Shown piece after piece: positions 31,816 to 39,346 of a stretch of DNA of 64,000 nt (positions are counted from its first letter, which is position 1; each line of letters begins with the position of its first letter). Made by a program: the position numbers and the translations under genes. The notes beneath the pieces were generated by a model. The model saw only the letters and a list, made by a program, of their open reading frames with translations, was not told where the DNA came from and did not search any database. Source of the DNA: Streptomyces sp. 71268 (lineage in GTDB: Bacteria > Actinomycetota > Actinomycetes > Streptomycetales > Streptomycetaceae); NCBI RefSeq assembly GCF_029392895.1, contig NZ_CP114200.1, positions 1,517,501 to 1,581,500 of the forward strand, read 5' to 3'.

Positions 31816-32070
31816 CGGCAGCGGGCGGCCGGCCCGTGGGCGCTGGACCACGGGGTGACGGCGGCCGGTCTGAACACCCGTCGGTTCGGCTACGACCGCG
31901 ACCGGTCGGCCACCGACGAGTCATTGGCCTCGCTCGACGCCATACGGGATGACCACGCATGGGGGGTGGCCCCACCGGATCCCCGCCGGCGCGGCGGCCA
32001 CCTTCCGCCGGCCGTCCGTCCGGCCCGACCTCGGCGCGCCGGCGGGGAGCCGGGGTGAACGGGAGAAGCG

Positions 32071-32130
32071 GCGGTCGGGGGTGGGGGCGCCGACCGCCGC
32101 TCCGGTCACGGGCCCGCGGGCTGGCGGGCC
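32071..32130 (-). terminator. Two hairpins after the ribonuclease gene
   Basis: GCGGTCGG/CCGACCGC (32071-32097) and GGCCCGC/GCGGGCC (32111-32130), the second 10 bases beyond the ribonuclease stop. Confidence 0.5.
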
Positions 32131-32140
32131 GCTGGCCGCG

Positions 32141-32569
32141 TCAGCAGCCGTAGTCGACCAGGTCGAAGGACCGGTAGTGGTCGGCGGTGTAGTAGTCCTC
32201 CTGGTGGCTGTCACCCGTCACGATGCGGCGGGCGCCACGGTCGGAGGAGCCGGGGGTCTTCACGGTGTACTCGTGGTAGTAGCCCCGCGGGTGCTGGGGC
32301 AGCAGCCCCTCGCGGTTCTGGAAGACGGTGCCGTCCTGCGGGTAGGGGTACGGGCCGCCCTTGTCGATCAGCCGCAGGGTGTCGTGGGCCTGAGAGGGCA
32401 GGTCCGAGTAGCAGATGTCGCCGACGGCGAGGCGGGAGAAGGTCGCCGACGCGGCGGGGCTCGCGGTGTCGACTGCCGGGGTGGCCGCGACGGCCGGGCC
32501 ACCGATGAGAAGGGTCGTGGCGAGGGCGCCGAGGGCGCCGATGCGCGCGATGCGTGGGGGAATCCTCAT
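32141..32569 (-). CDS. Secreted guanyl-specific ribonuclease (RNase Sa family)
   Basis: 142 residues: a signal peptide ending near AVA (27-29), a short propeptide and a barnase/RNase Sa-type domain. With an offset of 46, the catalytic residues of RNase Sa are all kept: E100, R111, R115 and H131, and the disulfide cysteines C53 and C142. It hydrolyses RNA after guanosine outside the cell. It is divergent from the XRE/cupin gene. No barstar-like inhibitor was recognised nearby in the window. ATG at 32569 is the only sensible start for the signal peptide, although its ribosome site is weak. Confidence 0.96.
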   Translation of the reverse strand: MRIPPRIARIGALGALATTLLIGGPAVAATPAVDTASPAASATFSRLAVGDICYSDLPSQAHDTLRLIDKGGPYPYPQDGTVFQNREGLLPQHPRGYYHEYTVKTPGSSDRGARRIVTGDSHQEDYYTADHYRSFDLVDYGC

Positions 32570-32673
32570 GGAGTTAGCATGACGCGCGTAGACCGTGACA
32601 TGTCAACGACAACTGGGCGATGTTTCCCAGGAGTTCACGGGACCCGCGCGGGGCCTCCCATCGCGGTGCACGT

Positions 32674-32712
32674 TTTTGCCTGTGAGGCAAAACTTTTGCC
32701 CCTGAGGCACGA
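32674..32712. promoter_or_regulatory. Two tandem operator-like repeats upstream of the XRE/cupin gene
   Basis: Site A (32674-32692) is TTTTGCC-TGTGA-GGCAAAA, a perfect palindrome. Site B (32694-32712) is TTTTGCC-CCTGA-GGCACGA. The sites start 20 bases apart, about two helical turns, and lie just upstream of the -10 box, so cooperative autorepression by the XRE protein is likely. Confidence 0.7.
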
Positions 32713-32718
32713 CCCGGC

Positions 32719-32724
32719 TATACC
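32719..32724 (+). promoter_or_regulatory. Putative -10 box of the XRE/cupin gene
   Basis: TATACC ends six bases before the ATG at 32731, which would place transcription start at the start codon and imply a leaderless message. No ribosome site is visible. Confidence 0.5.
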
Positions 32725-32730
32725 GGACGT

Positions 32731-33363
32731 ATGACCACGCCCCCCGACGAGTCCGTCGCGGAGCTGCCGTCGGTCGCGCCCCGACTGCGCGACCTGCGAC
32801 GGCGCTCCGGGCTGACGTTGGAGTCGGCCGCCCAGCGCGCCGGCCTGTCCCCCGCCCACCTGTCGCGGCTGGAGACCGGACGCCGCCAGCCCTCGCTGCC
32901 GATGCTGCTCGCGCTGGCCCGTACGTATGGCATCACGGTATCCGACCTGCTCGGCGAGGTCCCGGCGGAGCAGGACCCGATCGTGCGGGCCGACCGGATG
33001 GAGGCGTCGCCCGCGGGCGGCTGGACGTACTGGCGCGCGGGCGGCTCGGGCCGGGCGATGCAGGCGCTGCGCGTGCACGTCCCGTACGGCGGGGCGCAGG
33101 ACGAGCTGGTGCGGGTGCACCCCGGCGAGGAGTGGCTCTACGTGCTGCGGGGCCCGCTGCGGCTCGCGCTGGGCGACGCCGTGCACCGGCTCGACGCGGG
33201 AGACGCGGCCCACTTCGACTCGATCACCCCGCACCGCATCGCCGCCGAGTCGCCCGGCGGTGCGGAGCTGCTGTTCGTGCACACCCTGCTACAGAGCGGC
33301 GCCGCCGAGCTGTGCCTGGGCGACCGCGACCACCGCGCCATCGGAAGGACTGGTCGAGCATGA
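32731..33363 (+). CDS. XRE-family regulator with C-terminal cupin domain
   Basis: 210 residues. An N-terminal Cro/C1-type helix-turn-helix (about 17-70: LRDLRRRSGLTLESAAQRAGLSPAHLSRLE) is joined to a cupin (about 100-190) with the HPGEEWLYVLRG and GDAAHFDS.TPHRI motifs that form the small-molecule and metal pocket. This architecture is common in regulators of amino-acid, sulfur or small-metabolite genes. Two tandem palindromes and a -10 box immediately upstream suggest autoregulation. Its stop overlaps the start of the small membrane-protein gene (ATGA). Confidence 0.93.
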   Translation: MTTPPDESVAELPSVAPRLRDLRRRSGLTLESAAQRAGLSPAHLSRLETGRRQPSLPMLLALARTYGITVSDLLGEVPAEQDPIVRADRMEASPAGGWTYWRAGGSGRAMQALRVHVPYGGAQDELVRVHPGEEWLYVLRGPLRLALGDAVHRLDAGDAAHFDSITPHRIAAESPGGAELLFVHTLLQSGAAELCLGDRDHRAIGRTGRA

Positions 33364-33680
33364 GCGACCGTACGCCGCACGCCGAGAACCCGAGGTCAGC
33401 GCAGCCGCCCACGGACCGCCCGGCCGGGGCCGGACCCGCCGCGCCCGAGACCGGCGCCGTGAGTGGGCCCGGCGACGCGGCGGCCAGCGCGCCCGAACCC
33501 CCCGTGCGGCCCGAGCCCGTCGAGTCCGGCCAGGCGGCGGCCAAGAAGGCGGACCGAGCGGCCATGAACGAGGAGGACCGCGCGCCCTGGGGGCTCACCA
33601 TCCGCGTCACCTTCTACCTGGTGGGCGTGCACATCTTCGCGGCCTTCCTCTTCCTCCTGTTCCACCTGGGCGCGAAGTAG
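33360..33680 (+). CDS. Small single-pass membrane protein (DUF6126-like)
   Basis: 106 residues: a long Pro/Ala/Glu-rich, probably disordered N-terminus and a C-terminal membrane helix (about 82-102, IRVTFYLVGVHIFAAFLFLLF). The end EEDRAPWGLTIRVTFYLVG matches what I recall of the small actinobacterial family DUF6126, whose function is unknown. It overlaps the XRE/cupin gene by four bases (ATGA), so the two are translationally coupled and probably act together, for example as a sensor or export partner. Confidence 0.8.
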   Translation: MSDRTPHAENPRSAQPPTDRPAGAGPAAPETGAVSGPGDAAASAPEPPVRPEPVESGQAAAKKADRAAMNEEDRAPWGLTIRVTFYLVGVHIFAAFLFLLFHLGAK

Positions 33681-33705
33681 CCGCCGCCGGCCGTGTGGCG
33701 GCCGC

Positions 33706-33740
33706 CCGCTCCCCGCGCCGGTCGGCGGCGCGGGGAGCGG
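33706..33740. terminator. Bidirectional terminator between convergent genes
   Basis: Perfect 15-bp stem CCGCTCCCCGCGCCG/CGGCGCGGGGAGCGG with a five-base loop, ending one base before the allantoinase stop and 26 bases after the small membrane-protein gene. Confidence 0.85.
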
Positions 33741-35237
33741 TCAGTGGCGGGTGAGCAGCCGGCCGCCAGCGGGTGCGGACGGCTGACCGTCCCGGGCGAT
33801 CCGCGTGCCGCGCAGCCAGGTGGACCGTACGACGCCGTGCAGCGTCCGGCCCGCGTACGCCGTGACCCGGTTGCGGTGGTGCAGTCGGGCAGCGTCCACG
33901 GTGAACGTCTCCTCCGGCGCGAGGACCGCGAAGTCCGCGTCCCGGCCCGGCGCGATGGCGCCCTTGGCGGTGAGCCCGGCGAGCGCGGCCGGGGCCGTCG
34001 ACATCCAGCGGGCGACGTCCGCCAGGTCGTGGCCGCGCGCCCGGGCGGCGCTCCAGACGGCGGGCAGGCCCAGTTGGAGTGAGGAGATGCCGCCCCAGGC
34101 GGTGCCGAAGTCGCCCGTCTTCAGCTCCGGGGTGCTCGGCGAGTGGTCGGAGACCACGCAGTCGATGACGCCCTCGCGCAGACCCTGCCACAACAGGTGC
34201 TGGTTGGCGGCCTCCCTGATGGGCGGGCAGCACTTGAACTCCGTCGCGCCGTCGGGCACTTCCTCCGCCGTCAGGGTCAGGAAGTGCGGGCAGGTCTCGA
34301 CGCTGATCCGGACGCCGGCGGCGCGCGCCGCCGCGATCATCGGCAGCGCCTCGCCGGACGAGAGGTGCAACAGGTGCACCCGGCCGCCGCTGCCCCGGGC
34401 CGCCTCGATCAGCGCGGCGATGGCCTCGCCCTCGACGGACCGTGGCCGCGAGGCGAGGAAGTCGGCGTAGCGCGGGCCGCTGGCGGGCGGGGCGCTCGCG
34501 AGGTGGTGCGGGTCCTCCGCGTGCACGAGCAGCAACCCGTCGAGGGCGGCCAACTCGTCCAGTACGGCGGTGAGCTGGGCCCGGGTCAGGTGCGCGAACT
34601 CGTCCACGCCCGACGGCGAGAGGAAGCTCTTGAAGCCGAAGACGCCGGCCTCGTGCAGGGCGCGCAGTTCGGCCAGGTTGTCGGGCACGGCGCCGCCCCA
34701 GAAGCCCACGTCCACCAGGACCTTGGGGCCGGCGACGGCCCGCTTGCGGGCCAGGTGGGGCACGGTGGTGGTGGGCGGGACGCTGTTGAGCGGCATGTCG
34801 ACGAGGGTGGTGACGCCGCCGGCCGCCGCCGCCCTGGTGGCGGACGCGAAGCCCTCCCAGTGGGTACGCCCCGGGTCGTTGACGTGTACGTGGGTGTCCA
34901 CCAGGCCCGGCAGCAGCGCGTCGTTCCCCAACTCCACCTGCCGCGCGCCGGCCGGGGCCGGCGTGGTGTGCGGGAGCACCTCGGCTATCCGCCCGTCGGC
35001 CACGTGCACGGTAGCGGGTCGGACGCCGGTCGGGGTCACGACGCGCGTCGAGCGCAGCACGAGGTCGACCCGGGCCCGGGCGGGCGGCTCCGCGCCGCTC
35101 TCGTACGGGGTACCGCTCGGGGTGGCGACGACGCCCCCCGTTCGTCCGCTCCCCGTTCGGCCACTCCCCGTCGCCGCTGCCTCCCCGGACGACACCGCCC
35201 CACCGGACGACACCGCCGCACCGGACGCTTCGGACAC
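33741..35237 (-). CDS. allB: Allantoinase
   Basis: 498 residues of the cyclic amidohydrolase family; opens the allantoin ring to allantoate. A Ser/Gly/Thr-rich extension of about 55 residues precedes the enzyme. Metal ligands are visible as [10 protein letters not shown], the lysine in [13 protein letters not shown] (carbamylated in the family), [16 protein letters not shown] and [12 protein letters not shown] at 35237 has AGGGGG upstream. It is divergent from an IclR regulator, with a TTCAAC-N5-GTTGAA palindrome between. No allantoicase gene is adjacent or elsewhere in the window, so the next step must be encoded elsewhere. Confidence 0.96.
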   Translation of the reverse strand: MSEASGAAVSSGGAVSSGEAAATGSGRTGSGRTGGVVATPSGTPYESGAEPPARARVDLVLRSTRVVTPTGVRPATVHVADGRIAEVLPHTTPAPAGARQVELGNDALLPGLVDTHVHVNDPGRTHWEGFASATRAAAAGGVTTLVDMPLNSVPPTTTVPHLARKRAVAGPKVLVDVGFWGGAVPDNLAELRALHEAGVFGFKSFLSPSGVDEFAHLTRAQLTAVLDELAALDGLLLVHAEDPHHLASAPPASGPRYADFLASRPRSVEGEAIAALIEAARGSGGRVHLLHLSSGEALPMIAAARAAGVRISVETCPHFLTLTAEEVPDGATEFKCCPPIREAANQHLLWQGLREGVIDCVVSDHSPSTPELKTGDFGTAWGGISSLQLGLPAVWSAARARGHDLADVARWMSTAPAALAGLTAKGAIAPGRDADFAVLAPEETFTVDAARLHHRNRVTAYAGRTLHGVVRSTWLRGTRIARDGQPSAPAGGRLLTRH

Positions 35238-35601
35238 GTTGCCCCCTCGCCGCTCGCTGTCACACCGCGCGTCGCACCGATCTTCAACGTTCTGTTGAAG
35301 GAGTGTTCACGCGACCCCGCGCCGGCGTCAAGGGCTCGTACGGCACCGCCCCTGACCCCGTAGACGAACCACGCCCCTTCGCAGGACGGAACCGGGATTC
35401 CGTACGTCAGAAGCCCGCGTAGCACCGCGCGATGCCCCGGCACGCCCGCCGGTGATGCGGACAAACCCGTCGCTACCGGCGATCGCAGCATGTGGACGGC
35501 TCGGTGCGGAACTTCGGTGCCGGGTAGGCTGCCGATGGCCGGTCGGCCAGCGGGCCACCTGGCGCTCCGGCCGATCACCTCCGCCCCGAAAGGAAGCCGA
35601 C
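35238..35601. other. Divergent promoter region of allantoinase and IclR regulator
   Basis: 364 bases without a gene. The palindrome at 35283-35299 lies 46 bases from the allantoinase start; its left-strand arm overlaps a TTGAAG that could act as the -35 box. The half nearer the regulator is GC-rich, with AAGGA before the IclR start. Confidence 0.65.
35283..35299. promoter_or_regulatory. TTCAAC-N5-GTTGAA operator in the allantoinase promoter
   Basis: Perfect 6-bp arms around GTTCT. The same arrangement with one changed base occurs at 55042-55058 in front of the purine operon. The IclR protein encoded next door is the likely binder. Confidence 0.65.
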
Positions 35602-36393
35602 GTGTCGACGTCCGCCCGGTCCCACACCGCCTCCACCGCCAGCTCGGGTGGCGTCCAGTCGCTTGAGCGCGCCTTCGACCTGTTGGAGCGCATGGCCGAC
35701 GCCGGCGGCGAGGTCGGGCTGAGCGAGTTGGCCACCAGCAGCGGGCTGCCGCTGCCCACCATCCACCGGCTGATGCGCACCCTGGTCGCCACCGGTTACG
35801 TACGCCAGCAGCCCAACCGCCGCTACTCGCTGGGCCCGCGGCTGATCCGGCTGGGCGAGAGCGCGTCCCGGCTGCTCGGCACCTGGGCCCGGCCGCACCT
35901 GGCGCGGCTCGTGGAGGAGACCGGCGAGACGGCCAACATGGCGCTGCTGGACGGGGACGAGGTGGTCTACGTCGCGCAGGTGCCCTCCCGGCACTCGATG
36001 CGGATGTTCACCGAGGTCGGCCGCCGGGTGTTGCCGCACTCCACGGGCGTGGGCAAGGCGCTGCTCGCCCCCGTGCCGGACGACGAGGTGCGGGCCCTGC
36101 TCGCGCGCACGGGCATGCCCGCGGCAACCGAGAAGACCATCACGACGCCGGACGCGTTCGTGTCCGCCCTGGAGACGGTGCGCAGCACGGGGTACGCGGT
36201 GGACGACAACGAGCAGGAGATCGGCGTGCGCTGCCTGGCCGTCACCGTGCCCGACTCCCCCACCGCCGCGGCCATCTCCATCTCGGGCCCGGCCGGCCGG
36301 GTCACGGACGCGGCGAAGGAGCGGATCGTCCCGCTCCTCAAGGAGGTCGCGCGGGACCTGTCGCGGACCCTCGCCGCCACCGGGCCCGCCTGA
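35602..36393 (+). CDS. IclR-family regulator, probably of allantoin/purine catabolism
   Basis: 263 residues: winged helix-turn-helix (about 15-75: LSELATSSGLPLPTIHRLMRTLVATGY) and the IclR effector domain (about 85-260) with GVGKALLA and DDNEQEIGVRCLAVTV motifs. IclR relatives in this setting (AllR) repress ureide genes and respond to allantoin-derived acids such as glyoxylate. It is divergent from allantoinase. GTG at 35602 has AAGGA 7 bases upstream. The shared TTCAAC-N5-GTTGAA sites here and before the purine operon suggest a regulon; that link is inference. Confidence 0.92.
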   Translation: MSTSARSHTASTASSGGVQSLERAFDLLERMADAGGEVGLSELATSSGLPLPTIHRLMRTLVATGYVRQQPNRRYSLGPRLIRLGESASRLLGTWARPHLARLVEETGETANMALLDGDEVVYVAQVPSRHSMRMFTEVGRRVLPHSTGVGKALLAPVPDDEVRALLARTGMPAATEKTITTPDAFVSALETVRSTGYAVDDNEQEIGVRCLAVTVPDSPTAAAISISGPAGRVTDAAKERIVPLLKEVARDLSRTLAATGPA

Positions 36394-36449
36394 GCCCACC
36401 CGCCGAACCGTCGTCGCCCGCCGGGGGGCCGGGGCCTACCGGGGCACGG

Positions 36450-36761
36450 TCACCTGTGCGGCGCGTCGCCGAACTGGTCGATCGCCGCGCGCACCGCCGT
36501 CACCGATGGCCCGAGCCGGCTCACCGAGCCCAGCGAACTCGCTATCAGCAGCAGCGAGCGCCGCAGCTCCGGCACCTCGGCCCGCCCCTCGCGCACCATC
36601 GCGTCCAGGGCGGTCAGCTCCTCGTCGGCCACCGTACGGTCCGACAACTCGACCGGGTAGGCGGCCAGTTCACACCGCAACCGGGAGACCGCGCGCCCCA
36701 GCTCCGTCGCCTTGGGGTCGTCTCTTCCGGTGTCGGCGGGCCGTCGGTGCTTGACGGCCAC
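36450..36761 (-). CDS. Small helical protein (DUF5955-like)
   Basis: 103 residues, hydrophilic at the start then helical, with a motif such as LRRSLLLIASSLGSVSRL and a conserved end TAVRAAIDQFG. This resembles the small actinobacterial family DUF5955 as I remember it; function is unknown. GTG at 36761 has GGAGGG just upstream, better than the ATG at 36773. No membrane helix or signal is evident. It lies downstream of the first Ser/Thr kinase on the same strand, 270 bases away. Confidence 0.75.
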   Translation of the reverse strand: MAVKHRRPADTGRDDPKATELGRAVSRLRCELAAYPVELSDRTVADEELTALDAMVREGRAEVPELRRSLLLIASSLGSVSRLGPSVTAVRAAIDQFGDAPHR

Positions 36762-36965
36762 GGGGCCCTCCATGGCCAAGACGTCGGATGGCCGACCGTT
36801 CCTTGCCTCGTCGCCTGGCAACACTGACCGCCTCCCCATCTCATGCGTCCGCCCGCGACCCTCCGCGCCCCCGTACACGCGAAGGACGCGGCACAGTTAA
36901 CGCCACTCTCCGCACGCTGCGCTACACACAGGGCGAAAACCGGTCGGCAAAGCCGGCCAAAACGG

Positions 36966-37031
36966 CCGGGGGCAGGCGGTCGGGGCGGGCGGTCGGGGGG
37001 CGGGCGGTGGGGGGCGGTCGGCGGCGGGCGG
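36966..37031. repeat. G-rich GGGCGGTCGG repeats after the first kinase gene
   Basis: A run of imperfect GGGCGGTCGG/GGGCGGTGGG units reaching to the kinase stop, with several G tracts of three or more and quadruplex potential on the + strand (the non-coding strand of the kinase gene). Confidence 0.6.
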
Positions 37032-39230
37032 TCAGGAGTCGTTCTCGACCGCCACGTCGAGCGCGTTGCGCCACACCGTGACGTCGAGCTTGACGTAGTC
37101 GCTCGGGTCGGACTCGGGCGCGAGGCCGTTGAAGGTCACCAGGCCGATGTGGCCGGAGCCGGTGCGCACGCAGATGCGGGAGCCCTTGGAGAGTCGGTCG
37201 AAGCCGATCGAGGTGGCGAACCGGGTTTCGGCGCGGCAGGTTTCGAGCGTGCCCTCCTGCGCGTTGTTCAGCAGCACCAGCTTGGTGTCCGGCGACGACG
37301 TGCTGAGCTCCCGGTCGCCGAAGGTGTTCCGGTAGGCGATGTCGCTGTCGGTGCTGCCGTTCTCGGGCTCGATGGGGTCGGAGGCGAAGAACAGGTGGTA
37401 GCCCTCCGGCAGGTTGATGCCGTTCTTCGTCACCGGCTCGGGGTCGGGGACGACGGTGGGTACCGTCTCGGAGGGGGTTTCCGAGGGCTCGTCGCTCGGC
37501 TCGGTGGACGGCTCGTCGGTGGTGGGCGCCTGCGTGCGCGTCTCCGCGGCCTTGGAAGGCTCCTTCTTCTCGGCCTGGTGGGACTTCTTGTCGTCGTCCT
37601 TGAGGAGAACGTACGTGGTCACCCCGCCCGCAGCGGCGAAGACCAGCAGGACCGTCACGCCCAGAGCCACGAGCTTGCCCCGGCCGCGCTTGCGCGGCCC
37701 CGCGCCGCCGCCCTCGGGCGAGCCGAGCACGGTGGTGCCGGTCGAGCCCGGGCCCGCGCCGTCCGACCCGGTCGCCGGGGTGTGCAGGGCGGTGGTGGAG
37801 AACGCGGGCGGCCCGTACCCGCCCTGGCCCGCCGCGTCGCCCGACTGCGGGTAGCCGTACGCCTGGTGCGCGCCGGCCTGCTGCTGCGGATAGCCGTACT
37901 GCTGCGGCGGCACGGCGGCCCCCTGGCCCTGCGGGTAGCCGTACTGGTGCTGCGCCGCGACCGGCGGTGGCGTCTGGACCGGGTTCGCCGGCTGGGCCGG
38001 GTTCGGCGTGTAGGCCGGGTTCGCCGCCTGGACCGGGGGCGGGGTGTGCGCGGGTGTCGGCGTCGGGGTGGCCTGCGGAGCGGGTGCGGGTGCGGCGGTG
38101 GGCTGGGCCGTAGCGGCGGCCGGGGCGGCGGCCGGCGGCTGGGCGGGCGTGGGCGGTTGGGCGGGTGGCGCGGCCGGGGGCGCGGCGGGGGTCTGGGGCG
38201 CGTGCGCCGGATAGGCGGGGCTCGGGGCCTGCTGCGGGGCGGGCGGTACGGGCGGCGCGGCGGGCGCGGGGGCGGCCGCCGCCGGCGCGACCTGGGGCGG
38301 CGCCGGGACCTGGCGGGGTGCCGGCGCCGGCACCCGGCCGGTGATGTCCGCCGCTACGGCGCCCGGCAACCAGTCCTCGGACCGGCGCAACTGGGTGTGC
38401 GGCGACGCCTGTTGGCACAACTGGAGGATCTCGGCGAGCGCGGGCCTGGCGGCCGGGTCCTTGCGCAGGCAGCGGCCGACCAGGTCGGAAAGCTCCGCGG
38501 GCAGCCCGGTCAGGTCCGGCTCCTCGTGCACGATGCGGTACAGCACGCCGTGCGAGGTGCCCTCACCGAAGGCCGGGGTGCCGATCGCCGCGTACGCCGC
38601 GACCTGGCCGAGCGCGAAGATGTCGGTGGCCGGGGTGACCTCGCGGCCGGCGGCCTGTTCGGGCGCCATGAAGGTCGGGGTGCCGACCGTGACACCGCTG
38701 CTGGTGAGCGAGGTGGCGTCGGCGGCGCGCGCGATGCCGAAGTCGATGACGCGCGGGCCGTCGTCGGCGAGCAGCACGTTGGACGGCTTCAGGTCGCGGT
38801 GCACGATGCCCGCGCCGTGGATGACCTGGAGCGCCTCGGCTATGCCCGCGACGAGGAAGAGCACCGTGGAGACCGGGAGCTTGCCGTGCTGGGCCACCGA
38901 CTCGGCGAGCGAGGGGCCCGGCACGTACGCGGTCGCCAGCCAGGGGGTGGGGCCGTCGGGGTCGCTGTCGATGACCGGCGCGGTGTACAGGCCCTGCACC
39001 CGCTGGGCCGCCTTCACCTCTTGCCGGAAGCGGCGGCGGAACTCGGCGTCCTCGCTGAACTCGGGCCGGATCACCTTGATGGCCACGGCCCGACCGCCGA
39101 GGGTGTACGAGAGGTAGACCTTGCCCATCCCCCCGGAACCCAGCTTCGCGCTCAGTCGGTAACCCGCGACCGTCGTTGGGTCATCGCCCTCAAGTGGCTT
39201 GAAAACCCCCGCGGAATCCACACTGTTCAT
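37032..39230 (-). CDS. Membrane Ser/Thr protein kinase with extracellular sensor (A)
   Basis: 732 residues. Kinase domain about 20-285: glycine loop GSGGMGKV, VAIKV lysine, HRD at 144-146 followed by LKPSN, DFG, and APEQ. It is followed by a long Pro/Ala/Gln/Tyr-rich linker (about 310-500), a membrane helix (about 518-541) and an acidic Thr/Ser-rich stalk. The terminal extracellular domain (about the last 130 residues) contains GYHLFFASDP, two cysteines and LDVTVWR. It is an Hanks-type kinase that should signal from outside to cytoplasmic targets. It shares this domain plan and the sensor sequence with the next kinase, 116 bases upstream. Confidence 0.96.
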   Translation of the reverse strand: MNSVDSAGVFKPLEGDDPTTVAGYRLSAKLGSGGMGKVYLSYTLGGRAVAIKVIRPEFSEDAEFRRRFRQEVKAAQRVQGLYTAPVIDSDPDGPTPWLATAYVPGPSLAESVAQHGKLPVSTVLFLVAGIAEALQVIHGAGIVHRDLKPSNVLLADDGPRVIDFGIARAADATSLTSSGVTVGTPTFMAPEQAAGREVTPATDIFALGQVAAYAAIGTPAFGEGTSHGVLYRIVHEEPDLTGLPAELSDLVGRCLRKDPAARPALAEILQLCQQASPHTQLRRSEDWLPGAVAADITGRVPAPAPRQVPAPPQVAPAAAAPAPAAPPVPPAPQQAPSPAYPAHAPQTPAAPPAAPPAQPPTPAQPPAAAPAAATAQPTAAPAPAPQATPTPTPAHTPPPVQAANPAYTPNPAQPANPVQTPPPVAAQHQYGYPQGQGAAVPPQQYGYPQQQAGAHQAYGYPQSGDAAGQGGYGPPAFSTTALHTPATGSDGAGPGSTGTTVLGSPEGGGAGPRKRGRGKLVALGVTVLLVFAAAGGVTTYVLLKDDDKKSHQAEKKEPSKAAETRTQAPTTDEPSTEPSDEPSETPSETVPTVVPDPEPVTKNGINLPEGYHLFFASDPIEPENGSTDSDIAYRNTFGDRELSTSSPDTKLVLLNNAQEGTLETCRAETRFATSIGFDRLSKGSRICVRTGSGHIGLVTFNGLAPESDPSDYVKLDVTVWRNALDVAVENDS

Positions 39231-39346
39231 GACGTCTCGTCCCCCGGCCCCATCAGGGCTGCCCCTCAGGCTTGCATGTGACAGCGGTGACCCTATCGGA
39301 AGTCGCCACCCGCGCCACCGCCGCTGACGCAGTCACCTTGACTCCT

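Larger units (their letters stand above)
31322..32140. other. Long gene-poor region
   Basis: About 800 bases without a gene I can support; open frames here have irregular codon use and no recognisable motif. Contents: palindrome CCGAAC-T-GTTCGG at 31558-31570, a 17-bp tandem duplication at 31782-31815 and terminator hairpins at its right end. It could hold a decayed gene or a small RNA. Confidence 0.5.

Noticed and set aside
31573..32058. 161-codon rightward frame
   Set aside because: Irregular third-base pattern, no motif or ribosome site; left as a gene-poor stretch.
36843..39281. 812-codon rightward frame antisense to kinase A
   Set aside because: It is a Gly/Arg/Val-rich shadow of the kinase gene, with no motif of its own.
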